Positions 1-11,544 of a stretch of DNA of 64,000 nucleotides are shown one piece after another. Each line of letters starts with the position of its first letter. Position 1 is the first letter of the stretch. The notes under the pieces are model-generated. The model worked only from the letters and a program-made list of their open reading frames with translations. It was not told the DNA's origin and ran no database searches. Origin of the DNA: Isoetes taiwanensis (lineage: Eukaryota > Streptophyta > Lycopodiopsida > Isoetales > Isoetaceae); the NCBI GenBank assembly GCA_021234155.1, contig JAJEKV010000071.1:5020483-5084482 (forward strand). Direction: 5' to 3'. Made by a program: the position numbers and the translations under genes.

Positions 1-1410
1 GATCCCATATCCACTTCTCGCATGATGTGTTTACAATGGGTTTTAAATCAGTTATTTCTAATTTCTCTCATGAGCATATTCTCTTTGATGTCATAGTCGA
101 TTTCTTTGCCACATACTCTCTTTGATCTCATAGTCGACTCTTTTGCAAGCATATTAGCATAACTTCTCAATTATGTAGTTCGACATCTAGTTTATTTGTG
201 TATATTGGCACAATTATCTTTCTTTAAGTATCTTATGTGTGTTGATTCAGATTTTCGATATTGTTCGCTTTGGCGCACATTGATTTGTTTCTTTGAGTTT
301 CGCTTCATTCTATTTTCCTCAGATCTTGAGTTCACAATCATTGCTCGATTGTTTCTGCTTTTTATGTTTGAGGTGTTTGGCCTGGTAGGAGCATGTTTAG
401 CCCCATTGTCTCTTGTCTTCCTTTATTTCATGTTTTTTCGTTGGATTCCTCAACTTCCGTTACTCCTTCCGTTTTTATTGCTCCATGTTGCCCCTTTTTG
501 TCACCTTTGATAATATGGTTCTTCTTACTCTCCGACATGCGTTGTGTTTTTTCAATCCTATTAGTTATTTGTGCCCCATTGCGAGATACCCCTTTTGCCA
601 CCGTCACGCCTTCTCTTATTTCTCTTTTTGACCTTTGCTTTTCGGGTTTATCTCATTCATGTATTGCCATTACATGCTTCCACATTTGCCTCTAGGCGTT
701 ACGTGCTTCTGTTGTTCTAGTTGTCTTTTGTCACTTTTCCATGGTTTTACTGGTATTTTAGTAATAGATTGTTATCTCCTCGAATTTCTTTTGCGGTTTA
801 CAATTGTCACTATGGTTTACTAGTGCATGTTGATTTTGTTATGTTATGGAGGTTTATCTCATGACACCTTTTCGCTATTTTAAGAGTCTCGTCCTTTATT
901 CCTTAGGTTCTTCTGGCTCCTTTGCCTGTTTTTACGTAAATCGTTTCTTCTGTTGTTTTTACATTATTAGTATCTCTTTTTACATGGGTCGTGTTTCTTT
1001 CTCGGCGTGGCCCTGGAGCCTCCAAGTCTTCTTGCCTATGGCATCTAACTCATTGACGGGTTATTTTTCTTTCAGCCTTGATTCTGCAGGATTGTTTAAG
1101 GTCTTGTGGTTGCCATAGTGCATGGGGTCGTGCTTCAACTATTTGCTTGGGTTTCCTCGGAACCTAAGAAGGCGTGGTTCTTCTTCCCGATGAGGAGCAT
1201 TCACTGAGTCTTCTCACCTTTGCATCGACCAAGTGGCGGATAAAACCATCTTTTTCTTCAGTTTCATAATGCTCTCGATGATTGTCTAGTTTCGGAGCAT
1301 TTAAAGTTCATATTTTCAAATTTATCTATCCCTAGTGAGGGATCCATTTGTACTCAATGTTTTACAAAGCTCAATGAGAACTTTGTTATAGCACCATACA
1401 CATATACAAT
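1..1410 (+). repeat. T-rich repeat block, unclassified (copy 1)
   Basis: Strongly T-rich on the plus strand, with many short open frames rich in Phe, Leu, Ser and Cys that I regard as compositional. About 350 bases (roughly 600-970) are recognisably similar to 37,340-37,900 just upstream of copy 2, sharing phrases such as TTCCACATTTG and CTATGGTTTACTAG. The block is therefore part of an older dispersed or tandem family that predates the large duplication. No domain or family was recognised. Confidence 0.6.
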
Positions 1411-1582
1411 TTAAGAGCTATATAGTACTCTCTATAAGTATCATAGACCATACACACAATAGACAGTAACCAGTAAACCAGCTAGAGGATTGTATATAGT
1501 AAATAGTACTCTCTATTAGCACCATACACAATCTTTGATATACTGTCTATGGCCGGGTTTGAACCCCTAGAAAAGCTCAATG

Positions 1583-2190
1583 GTAGAACTTAAAAGCTTA
1601 TACATGTCCTCCACTTTGGCTGCTCGTTGGCAGTGGGACAAAAACTAGCTAGTCTGTCAAAAGACTAGTCTAGACCAAGAAAAGTTGGTTTACGTGACAT
1701 CGTGGTCTGGTTTATCGGTTACCGCCTAAAAGCCCCCTCGGGTCCTAGGGATGCCCAAAAAGTCATATGTGGCAGCTGGCACTAGGCGGGTGACGCTTAG
1801 GTTCGGGCGATGCCCCTAGAGTTGCCCCCTAGGATCCAAAAAACTTCCTCAAGGTGGGATTTAATCCCCGCCTACAAAGTGTGCATGTATGGCCAAAGTT
1901 TTGCCCAACGGATGTGTGGTGAGTTGGTATAGGCCTAGTAATGCCAAAATAAATGTGCACTTGGTCTGGGGTTCAAACCCGCCGGTGTATGTTTATATTT
2001 GGGAGTTGGTTACCGGGTTATATGGCCATGATCCCCGACGTGGTAGAACTTAAAAGCCTATACATGTCCTCCACTTTTTGGCGCTATATGGGACAAAAAC
2101 TAGCTAGTCTCACAAAAGACTAGTCTAGACCAAGAAAAAGTTGGTTTTACGACATCGTGCTTTGGTTTATCGGTTACCGCCTAAATTCAG
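1583..2190. mobile_element. Paired ~145-bp direct repeats around a tRNA-like core (TRIM- or SINE-like)
   Basis: A segment starting TGGTAGAACTTAAAAGC occurs near 1583-1729 and again at 2041-2188, separated by about 310 bases. Both copies carry the phrases ACATGTCCTCCACTTT, ACAAAAACTAGCTAGTCT and AGACTAGTCTAGACCA. The terminal direct repeats with a short non-coding interior suggest a TRIM-like miniature retroelement or a SINE dimer. The interior carries a pol III-type promoter, listed separately. No clear primer-binding site or polypurine tract was found, so the class is uncertain. Confidence 0.5.
1893..1985 (+). promoter_or_regulatory. tRNA-like A box / B box pair
   Basis: GTGGTGAGTTGGTATAGG resembles a tRNA A box, and GGGGTTCAAACCCG about 41 bases downstream is a good B box. 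The spacing fits an internal RNA polymerase III promoter as found in tRNA-derived SINEs. The sequence does not fold as an intact tRNA. The copy 2 equivalent lies near 40,465-40,535 and keeps both boxes. Confidence 0.45.
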
Positions 2191-2813
2191 CCACTCTATT
2201 TTTTTCATGGCATTTGAATCCATGCAATATAGTTAAAGATCCAATAGTTTTCTTGACTGTAAAATGACAATTGCATCTGCTTGTATATTGAGATCTCACA
2301 TCTCTACTAAACAACTGCTAAGGCAAGTAACCTGATATGTACTCCAATCTGACATTAACATGCACAGTGGCACATTCGTGGAATAACATTTAGTCTATTC
2401 TCTCTGATATTAACATGGACAATGGGAGATTGGTGCAACAACCGGTCTGCAATGCAAGACTGCTGAATTATTTTTTAGTGATGATTTTTGCTGAAATCAT
2501 CTAGAAGCATGCTTAGAGTAGAAACTTCAAATCGTAAGAAAGGATATATTTGGAAAGTATCAAATACTTTTACTGCCCTAAATTTGAAGTAACGTACTAA
2601 ATTTGAAATAGATGCGTATCACTACAAAATCTGACATGCAACTGTAAAGAATAGCAATAAGTAAGATGGAGAGTCACGAATTACTCCCACAGCATTTAAA
2701 TTGTACAAATCATAGTAATCAAAGAAGAGGAGGAACATTTGGTGAAGCTACTTGCGAATTTAAATGCTTATTTCTCCAACCTATTTCTATCTGAAAGCAA
2801 AGAATGATGCGAA

Positions 2814-3310
2814 GGCAAACAACACTAAATATGTAGGACAATCTTTATTGAAGAACGACAAACTTTATTGAAACTCCAAGCCAAAAGCAAAATACAAATG
2901 CAGAGGCGGGAATAAAGTCTCAGAGGATAATCATGATCCATCGAAAGTAGAAACACCAATTTTATGCATAAGACAGCACACTCAAATAGGACTCAAATAT
3001 CAACTGTCGCTTGGCAGGAGCAAGGGAAGAACAATGGTATGCCTTAGCGATTCTAGCTTGCGCGTCCTGGAGGACAACTGCAGGAGGAATATTCGAACCC
3101 TGAAAGATACACAGTCTTCTACACTTCCAGATGGACCATAACAACCATCCTGATGCTAAATGAAATGCTTGGCTCTGCAACTTATTCCAAGCATCCGGAT
3201 AAATAGCAAACAACACTAAATATATAGGACAATCTGAAACACCAAACATTTATACATTTATACAGAAGGCAAACAACACTAAATATACAGGACAATCTGA
3301 AACACCAAAC
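2814..3310. repeat. Three copies of a ~30-bp motif
   Basis: GCAAACAACACTAAATAT followed by a short AGGACAATCT block occurs at about 2814-2842, 3206-3235 and 3267-3297. The second and third are nearly adjacent and are extended by ACACCAAACA. The first sits at the 3' tail of the LINE remnant and the others at its 5' side, so part of the repetition may come from the element itself. Confidence 0.6.
2840..3249 (-). mobile_element. 3' end of an L1-like LINE (copy 1)
   Basis: A minus-strand frame from 3249 to 2962 (95 aa) contains ASGWLLWSIWKCRR, typical of the segment that follows the zf-RVT domain in plant L1 open reading frame 2. It ends in a stop and is followed on the same strand by a short non-coding tail with AATAAAG-type signals near 2850-2875, as expected of a LINE 3' untranslated region. 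Upstream coding domains are absent, so it is 5'-truncated. The copy 2 equivalent is more disrupted. Confidence 0.5.
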
Positions 3311-4597
3311 AATTATACATTGTAGGACAACTAATCTAGACGTTCAGAGATAAACAACTGCTAAGGCAACTAATGTGTAACTGCTCAAATAGAAAAGAAA
3401 TTATGTACTGCTCAATCTCGCATTAACATATGCAATGCCGCATCTATGCAACAGCAATTTTTATATTCTATCTGGCATTAACATGGAGTGGCAGCTTGGT
3501 GCAATACCATTTTGACTATGCAGGCCCGACAAGACTCCCAAGTAGTTCCACGAACAATCAAACAACCTCAGAAATAGAATTCCTCCAAGGAGAAATACCC
3601 AACAAAATGTTTGTTTGAGAATAGAGGCAATCACTGAATTGTTTTCTTGTGATAATGTTTTATGTAATTTCTCATTTGAATGCCTGCACGGAAGCCCTCA
3701 TCTTCTTGAACATTTGACCTGAAAACCAAGCACGTCAACATAAGCTCTTGGTATCTCTAACTTCTGGCCCGCTAGTTCAACGAGAGGAAGTTTGATAAAC
3801 AAAGGAAAGAATTGATGTTCAAAAGAGAGAACTTACCTAGCTAATGTTGAATGGATAAACTTATCCCCATGAACAGATATGCTGCTAAAGCATTTCATCG
3901 TGTAGATAGATGGCTAATTGCAACTCGGCAAGACATGCCTAAGAGAAATCATGCCTCATAGAAATCATTCTAGTAAATGTTAAGTGTCATCCATGCCATA
4001 GAAAGAACCTTGGCGATGATGACTTACCGCAGACTCACATAAGACAGGAGCTTTAGGCTCATGATAGTCATATGAAGAGAGGAGTTGAAAGCTCACAATT
4101 GAATGAAATAACAACGAATCTAGACTGATATAATACGATATGAATCACAAAATGATAGTAAATATGGGCGAAGAGGAAGCTATAACCCATGAAAGGTTGC
4201 TCCAATGGACTTGCTCCATGATCTCTAGTTCCGCGATATAGCATCACATGCAACCTGCAAAGAAAGGAACTTTAATTTTTATGGGCTGAGAAATATACCT
4301 AGTTTTCCTTGAGGAATCAATTGAACTCTAACATCCACATAGTGCAGTAGCCTATCCTTCGAGATGGAGATGTGGTGGGACTTCATACCTACAGAACATT
4401 CAAGTGATTGTCTCAAGGTAAATTAAGTGATTGTCTCAAGGCATGTCTCAAACACCATCATGGTCTATGCCATACATTTATGACATACTATGTTTATTGG
4501 TTTTATTCCTTATTCGAAAGCCATTATGAACTGATAAATGCATGAATCACAACTACAATTGACCAAATTTTATGCAAGCCAGAACCAAAAATACTAA
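3311..4597. other. No gene recognised
   Basis: AT-rich sequence with only short, unsupported frames. A 62-codon plus-strand frame at 3430-3618 and a 61-codon minus-strand frame at 4068-4253 have no recognisable motif and are not preserved as frames in copy 2. Nothing else is supported. Confidence 0.5.

Positions 4598-4643
<46 letters not shown>
4598..4643. repeat. (TTA)n microsatellite, LINE 3' tail
   Basis: About 15 uninterrupted ATT/TTA units. It directly follows the LINE 3' end on the minus strand, so it is best read as the element's tail. Copy 2 has an array at 43,138-43,185 that is slightly longer. Confidence 0.9.
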
Positions 4644-5119
4644 TGTCTGATGCTCTCTTGGGCCTCGAGAGACCATGGAGCACATGAACAGTAAAAAAAG
4701 AGCGGTGAGTATCAACAGCTCTAATATAAGGTCCTAAAGTCATTGGTGGCATTTGTAATAAAGAGAGAAAATCAGTAGCTTGAATGCCAAAACTATTTCT
4801 GATGTGAGCGTATTCCGGGCAACATGTAATTACATGATCTTCGCCTTCAATGCCCTGCTCCACATACTTTACATAAGCTTCTTCTACCGGATCTTAGCCC
4901 ATCTCCCGGCCTCAATTGCCGGCCTATGGGATCCTATCCCAGACCGCAAGGTGCATCTTTTGAGACTTGGGTATGTTTGCTATCGATAGATTTGACTCTC
5001 ACCGCTATCACCGGATTGACATTTTTGGTAATCGTATCATTCGCCTTCCGGTTTGCCCACATATCGGCAGTTGATCCACCCCCGAAATTGAGTTCGGGAA
5101 GCCACGGTTCGCCCAAGCT

Positions 5120-6240
5120 TAACCCGTAAAAATTTGTTAACCTACCTGACCAGCGAACCCGCTATGTTGACGCGGGTGAGGTGGCGTACCACCGGTTCGC
5201 TTTGGGCGTAACCCCGAACCAGGGTTAGCAGGGCGCATGAACGCCGGCAGGTCTGGATCAGCAGGCGTGCATTCAACGAGGCCCCGCCGTTGTTTAACCC
5301 AAACGCCCATTGTGCCCCCAAATATTTCCATCAAATGTTCCGCAAATTCATGCATAAATTCATACACCGCCTGTGCCCCTTCTCAAAAATCATTACCGCA
5401 TTGTTGATCCGATTCCATTGCCCTATTTTTCGATCCCGACTCAGTGCCCCAATTGCATTGCTTAAATTCGACAAACCCTTTAGAACAATCACATTCAGAC
5501 GAGATAAATCCCTCCGAATTTGTACAACGCCGCTAATCAAGTAGATTGATAAATTTTAAGGTCAGTCACAATTCTTCCCGGATCGATTGATCCGCTTTTT
5601 AGGCCAATCACCCAACCCGATCTTTGGAGTAGATCGGAAAAGGTAGTTCAAATCGAGCTATGGCTAAAATGCGTAATTGAGATCTAAAAAGGGTTTTAAG
5701 ATTGAAAAGCCCCTTGCGCGGTCGAATTCGTTTGACAGTAATAACGACGCAGGCTTTTGATGATGCTTAAAAATGCTCTGCAAACACAAATTTTCTCTCA
5801 ACCCAAGGATTGTAAATTGAAATCCATGTCGTGAAAAATTTCTACGAAAGCATTTGGCCCTTCCCGGCTCGAAAAAATGCTTTCATTTTGCTCGAAAATC
5901 ATGTTTCAACCCCATCTTGTTTTAAGAATTTTGATCTTCGCCCGCCCCTCGCCGATCCGACCTGCCATCCACTTTTGTTCCGCTTCACCCGGGGGGGGGC
6001 CGCCTCGCTGAGCCGCCACCGCCACCGCCTCGCTGATCCGATCCGCCCGCCGCTCACACGCCCAGGCTTAGCCTTCGTTCGGTTCGGGTTTGGGCGAACC
6101 CGTGGGTAGCGCCACCTGGGCTGGGCCACCTCGGGCGAATCGTGGGTAAGCGCCACCTCGCCTCGGGCGAATCCTGTGGGTAGCGCCACCCGCACTGGCG
6201 ATCCGGGGTTCGCTAGGGCTTAACCCGCTGGCGGTTTGAC
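5120..6240. other. GC-rich insert within the LINE (copy 1)
   Basis: Between the LINE's RT C-terminal part and its zinc-motif domain lie about 1.1 kb that do not fit LINE coding sequence. The two ends are much richer in G+C than the surroundings. Each end has GCGAACCC next to a GTGGCG-type block in inverted relation (near 5155-5200 and 6140-6230), hinting at terminal inverted repeats of a nested element. The middle (5300-5900) is AT-richer, and in copy 2 it holds a 152-aa minus-strand frame of unknown function. This is one of the most divergent parts between copies, consistent with its many CG sites. Confidence 0.45.
6085..6200. repeat. GC-rich minisatellite
   Basis: Three to four imperfect tandem units of about 35 bases built on GGGCGAAT, then GTGGGTA, then GCGCCACCT. 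The copy 2 version (44,640-44,790) has the same unit with many differences at CG and CTG/CAG positions. Confidence 0.6.
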
Positions 6241-7502
6241 CCAATTTCGAGCCAATAAAGTGGGTTTCACATATGGCTTATTGCTTGCTTCTCCAAAGAT
6301 GGTTCGTTTCCTCTTTCTCGGTAATAAGCGGTTATCCCCATCTAGCAGCCCAAGCTATTAGCTTGTTTTTCCATTTCGAAGTTCTCCAAAGCATGGTGAG
6401 ATAACCGGGTTGTAGCTTGAGCATTCACTCTATTAAAGAAGTTTATTGACTGGTATAAACCTTCTAATTCCAGTGGTATCAGCCCTACTTCGCAAGCATA
6501 ATCGAGTAGGGGATTAGAGATCTAATGCCGAGTTCCTCTTTTATGAAAGACTTTTAAATCTTTCAATCTATTTCCATAAGCTGGCCGAGATCTCTGGACC
6601 CCAGATTGGAGCACCGTACAGCACCGCTGTCTGTACTAGAGTTTTGAAGAGAAGCTTCTTCAAATTCCAGTCTGTGAGTAATGCCTTATTGCATTTAGCT
6701 AGCATGTTATATAATGCAGCTTTTCCGCCTGAGACCCTCCTATTTATGCAGATTTTCCAGCTGTAATTGGATGCCAGATCAATCCCCAAATATTTATAAG
6801 ATTCAACTGTTTCTAGTAGCTCTCCCTTGTAGGTGAAATCTGGCCTTTCTCGTGAGCCAAAGACCATAATTTTAGACTTAGATAAATTAATTGTCATCTT
6901 CTTTGCTGCACAAAAGTCTTCCAAGTGGTTGAGATGTTCTTGAAGTCTTGCTAGCAATTAGAACTACATCATCGGCATAGAGGAGGAGCTGAAGAATATA
7001 GCTGCCAAGTTTTGTCCCTATTAGTGATCTCTGTCGTAACCAATCATCTAGTTCGTCAATATAAATGCCGAATAGAGTGGGGGATAAAGGGCACCCCTGT
7101 CTTACCCCTATTGTGCTCTTCAAAACTCAATTGCAATCTCGGGCAATATATGTGCATACCCAACATGTCAGGTGACATAATTCTTGAGCACTAAAGTTAG
7201 CAGTACTTATCTGAATGTTTTGTATGCATTTATAGCAAACTATTCTTGTCCACAGATAGAGAGTCATATAGGTCTGGTTATGGCAATACATACTAAAACT
7301 GATTAGTTCTATAAGAGTTGCACGTTTAAAATCCAGGGTATAATACTAAAAGCTTTAGCATATAATCTAGATGGCAATACAAAGAATGTTAGACAGCCAA
7401 ATTCTACCTAGAATTAGATGTCTAATTCTAGCATGATTCCATGGCCAGGACCATAGGCTATGCTATATAAGGATGTGAAGAGAATTTTCTTTGAAAATAT
7501 AC

Positions 7503-7665
7503 CTTTTTGCCTGAATCCCTCCATTCATAGGTTGTAATCCTGGTTTTACATTCACCCATGAAGTCATTGCTCAGAATTATGAAGAAAGTGGACTCTGCAA
7601 TGGAAGCACTCATCAGGCAAGAATGAAAACTGGTCTTTCCCTCATGAACTGAGTTGTGCAAAACA
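7503..7665 (-). CDS. Coding-like exon, unrecognised (copy 1)
   Basis: A minus-strand frame of about 54 codons up to a candidate splice donor at 7502-7501 (AAAAAG then GTATAT). It includes SFHSCLMSASIAESTFF and CKTRITTYEWRDSGKK. The residue mix is protein-like rather than compositional. The 3' two thirds lie in a ~550-base stretch (7084-7636) that is identical between the copies. I do not recognise the family. It could be an exon of a host gene or of an element. Confidence 0.3.
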
Positions 7666-7689
7666 GCGAATTGGAGGACGAAATTTATC

Positions 7690-8590
7690 TATGCATTATG
7701 GCGCCCTACACAATATCCAGCCAGGATACTATCCACGCTAAAGCACAAATTGTCTATTCAGACTTCTTGAAGGGGGCAATATTTCAAATTTAAAATAAAA
7801 AAAATGTGGTGGATATGACAGGATGATCTCGAAGATCTAAATGGAAGCCTACACTTATAAGAAGCAAAAATATTGGATCATATTTTTCCCTTGCCAAATG
7901 GATAGCAGTAATAGAATGCTTTACCAGATTTTTTGCCGATGTAGCGTTGACCATGCATCTATTGAAAGACTTGAAAGCATATACATCTCAACCACAAACG
8001 AATCTGCAACATAATGCTAAACCATAATGAATCTATGAATGTCAATGCAAAAGAAAGTATCAATAGATCATGTCTGTAATAAAGGTTTAAAAATTGCCTA
8101 GTGAGTAAAGCTATAAGAATATATCAAAGCCTAGATTCATATTATCAAAACAAGGTGCAAAGCACTGTAGATTGCCCCCAAAATGCTATTATGAATAAAG
8201 CTTTATAAATGTATCTTCATTATTTAAATTATTTAATTATTTTGAAAGTAGTATAGGAACATGGATGAATCATTTTGTTGCATATGTCTTTGTTTTTGCA
8301 AGGCGAAGAGGTAAGTGGCCAATATCACGAAGATGTTGTTTTTCTGTTCTGATCCCGTGTTGACAATTCATGTGTATTTTTTTTGTTTTGTTAAGGGTGA
8401 TGCGTAACTTTTTTTTTCTTATGTTTAGATGTAGATTTTGAACATTATTTATTAGCATGTGTTTGTGTTGAATGGTTAAGTCCTTTGAGGTGTAGGGTTC
8501 GAGTTAGTGTTGAATAACATGAGTAACGTATGGGATTTGAATTTTTAAAATCACGTAAAAGTAAATCATTTATATAAAAGTGTCTAGTTT
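7690..8590. other. No gene recognised
   Basis: AT-rich non-coding sequence with homopolymer runs. A 62-codon minus-strand frame at 8270-8458 has nothing to support it. Confidence 0.5.
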
Positions 8591-8594
8591 TGCT

Positions 8595-9150
8595 TCAAAA
8601 GCAAAGATTTCTACAATTATTAAAATGCATGTAAAGCTCATAGACGTGAAAGTGTTGATTGTCTAGTTTTTTCAGACTCGGATGATTACGCTTTGCACAA
8701 TTGATTTTGAATATCCCTATTGATTTTGTTGAGATACTGCGCTCACGGAATTTTAGTGGCGACGCCATCATTTCATTATACAATTCTCCATCGCCCATTC
8801 CATATGCTTTGTCAAGGAGTTCATTTCGAAGAGTGCTTTGTATGCTTTGCTCAGATCACAGAGATGGAACCAAAGTGTTGGTAACCGGGCTTTGATTTGC
8901 AGCTTCACATCGCGGCAGTGTTCTTCATACGCTTCACCAGGTAATGTGTACAAACGATCGTATGCTATCGAAATTGTTAGTTTGTGCTTCAAATTTGCCT
9001 TTGATCCGCAGCCATATGTCAAGACATACCGAAATTACTTGCATATATTTGTGATTGGTACAATTGTTTGCTTACCGTTACGCCCTTGTCGCTTTCGACA
9101 TGACTTGGATACACAATGTCTTTCATGCGCCGAATTGTTAATGTGTCGTT
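8595..9150 (-). pseudogene. Coding-like remnant, unrecognised (copy 1)
   Basis: Minus-strand frames that appear to continue one another: RMKDIVYPSHVE near 9130, then ISIAYDRLYTLPGEAYEEHC and LWFHLCDLSKAYKALFEMN at 9022-8830, then GDGELYNEMMASPLKFRERS at about 8800-8740. The composition and the run of sense across frame changes suggest a decayed or mis-sequenced coding region. In copy 2 (47,180-47,720) the N-terminal piece IVYPSHVENKEGR is again open, but the middle is disrupted by differences at CG/CHG sites. No family assignment. Confidence 0.35.
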
Positions 9151-9159
9151 AGAAGGGCA

Positions 9160-10845
9160 TATGTGAGATTTAAAACAGTCGCCGCTGCTTGAATTTGTTG
9201 CTTCATTTAAAAGAATGGGATTGGAATGTAGAACTTAAAATTAGTCCAATGTGTTAGTACATCTTGGTGCCAAAGAAATCAAGCAAGATCGTTGTGTGTA
9301 TATGCATTGTGAGCATTAATTGTACTTCTATAACATAATTCTAGCGTGACAATTTTTGGAACAGTATGTACAATATAGTCAAGGTAAACTCCATTAGAGA
9401 TTCCATCTCAACGTTATACAATGTATAGTAGAATAAGGTGCTAATTGTAGACTCTAGACATTTGGATAATGAAAAAATTGAAATATGACAACTCAAATGT
9501 TGATGTAGCGTGCTCAAACCACCCTCAAAGGTCGTCGATGTGGTTCACCCACAACATTATTTATTTAAGCTCCCTTAGGTATGGTTTCAAGGTTTTAATA
9601 TTAAAATTCCACTTCCATAGCTAACTAATTTATTGAGACAAGTAATGCAGCAGTCTCATAATTACGCTTACAGCTTTTAAAATCTATAGGGTCTTACGAC
9701 CGCAAATGTCCGTGAACCAACCCTTGTCCACTGATCCCTGCACTAGGCCTCATCTCCTGAACAAGCCCCAGATAATCATCCTAGATACCGCTGATTTATT
9801 AGCTTCAAATTACGTAAAATGTCTTAGTTAATACAACTAGTCATAGAAATTCTTACAACTTGTTATTACTCTGCCCAGACGTCATGCTCGAATTTCCTCT
9901 GTTGGCTAATTCTTTCTTAAGCCCAGGCGCCACCCAATTCCTTCTATGATTACCTAACTTTATAATTTTCTTTTAACATGCCAACAATGAGTTCAAAGCA
10001 ACAAATTGACAAATCCAAACATAAACAACAAATAAAGACCACAACCCAAAAAAGTTACAGAAAAGAAAACAGCAACACAGCAAGCAACGAAGATAGACAT
10101 GTTTCGGCCTCTTTGGGCTCTGATTTTGGCATGGATTCACCATCTACCACTGACCCACCACCAAATCGACATGATCCAAGCCCAAATCGACCTGATTCCG
10201 CTGATTTTGAGGCATTTTGGGGCAGTTGGATCGCTTGAGAAGCTCTTCAAACACTGCCGAATAGCCATGCCAGTCCTTAATTCCTTCAAAATAGGCCTTT
10301 AAACTCAATTTCGGCCCTCTCCTAAGTAGTTTCAGCATGTTCTAACCATGCCCAATCCACGCCATGAGACATGTGCTCAGTTTTTTTTTTCTTCCTGATC
10401 AATCCCATCTTGGTTTTTGTCGGATCCAATTCACATCCTCAGAACAAATCCAATCCTTCTTCCTGATGATCTTTCAAAAGCCCATCTTACAAATCCAATT
10501 ACCCAGATACAAAGCCTCTCAATGACAACTCTTAACAAAAGCATGTACAATCATGGCAGCCTATGCAAACCTCAATTGAATCCTAAAAATTAGAATTCAA
10601 ACCCCACCTGAAAAGGAAGAACGATTTGATGCCGTTTATTCCAGCTCCTGCCTCCAGATAGCCTCCTCCGCTCCTCTGCGACTCAAATTCCTTCTGGAGC
10701 TCCTCTCTTGCAACAATTCCTCACGTACCACCAAAAGCCCTCTTCTATAATTTTTTCTTTTTATAGTTTGGCTTATGTGGATTTACTTATGTGGATATAT
10801 GAACCCAAAGATAAATTCTAAAAAAAGGAATCTCTAGCCCAAAGG
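9160..10845. other. No gene recognised; contains near-identical patches
   Basis: Mostly AT-rich. The plus-strand frame at 9978-10,238 is Lys/Gln/Pro-rich and low in complexity, and is not kept in copy 2, so I do not call it. Stretches near 9840-10,130 and 10,530-10,740 are almost identical to copy 2, unlike the sequence around them. Confidence 0.45.
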
Positions 10846-11544
10846 TTAAAAAAACCAATAGTTTTTCACAAAAAAGACGAGTTTCCGATCGCCGGAAAAA
10901 TAATTTGGCGTCCAAAACACGGAAAACCTTAGCGTATATTCATACGCAAAAAAACCAAAAAGTTTTTCACCGCCGGAAATACAATCAGTAATGACGGGCG
11001 TCAGATTATCAGATATACCCCTGATATGCCAGAATATGCCAAAACCAACCCTCCCCCTAACGAATTGCCCCCTTAACAGGGGCAATCCAAAAAATTTGGC
11101 AATGTTACCGAATTGAATATCTTACATTCTTTGTACTTCGAACAGTGCTCAACATATATATGAATAAAAGCATTCCCTTCTGCATCCTTGCGATGAAAGC
11201 AGTTGACATCAGAGATCTACAGAGATCAGAATATGTAACTTTTTGAACAACAGGATTTGACCTTAGCAATAAAAACCAACAAACCATAAAATTCCCATAA
11301 AATGCTGAGCTCTTCAGCAATCATGGCATGCATGCCAAGATGCAGCCAGAAAGGGAAACTCAACATGAGTATGCTAGATCGGATAAGGTATGCTCACAGG
11401 AAGCCCAAAAAGAAAGTGGAAATCATACGAAAAGATAATATTTTATTTTTGGAACGTCGGATATATTTCCCGGCATCTAAACACAAAAATCTTAGGAAAT
11501 CGACTTAAAAAAAAAACAAAAACTTTTTCCACCAACCGGAAAAT
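10846..11544. repeat. Pair of similar A-rich motifs flanking ~600 bp
   Basis: AAAACCAAAAAGTTTTTCAC followed by CCGGAAA (10,951-10,980) is echoed by AACAAAAACTTTTTCCAC then CCGGAAA (11,515-11,543), in direct orientation, and a weaker first version lies at 10,850-10,900. Between them is TTGCCCC/GGGGCAA, able to form a small hairpin at 11,066-11,088. Bases 11,290-11,990 are nearly identical in copy 2 (49,860-50,560). Confidence 0.4.

Larger units (their letters stand above)
4598..7130 (-). mobile_element. Non-LTR retrotransposon (LINE), 5'-truncated, with a GC-rich insert
   Basis: Read right to left. A reverse transcriptase frame (7123-6887) has GVRQGCPLSP followed by YADDVVLIA, the catalytic Asp pair. 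After a frameshift, 6957-6568 continues with FCAAKKMTINLSKSKIM and YKYLGIDL. The coding sense goes on to about 6340 (PLELEGLYQSINFFNRV). The C-terminal domain lies near 4860-4780 (EDHVITCCPEYAHIR), and in copy 2 it is longer, with AIETGRW and a CxxC...H...C zinc motif. The element ends in a short tandem (TTA)n tract, i.e. an (AAT)n tail on its own strand, as in LINEs that end in simple repeats rather than poly(A). The N-terminal endonuclease is missing. No clear target-site duplication was found. Both copies carry the same truncation near the glycine-rich RT motif, so insertion predates the duplication. Confidence 0.85.

Noticed and set aside
2814-3310. Short regular repeats considered as a CRISPR array
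   Set aside because: Three irregularly spaced copies, no spacers of uniform length, no cas genes, and a eukaryotic context.
6568-7123. Reverse transcriptase considered as a group II intron or LTR-type enzyme
   Set aside because: GVRQGCPLSP and YADDVVLIA with a downstream CxxC...H...C domain and a simple-repeat tail fit a non-LTR LINE. No integrase, protease or maturase signature is present.
9978-10238. 86-codon Lys/Gln/Pro-rich frame
   Set aside because: Low-complexity and lost in copy 2 through a single-base difference, with no domain.
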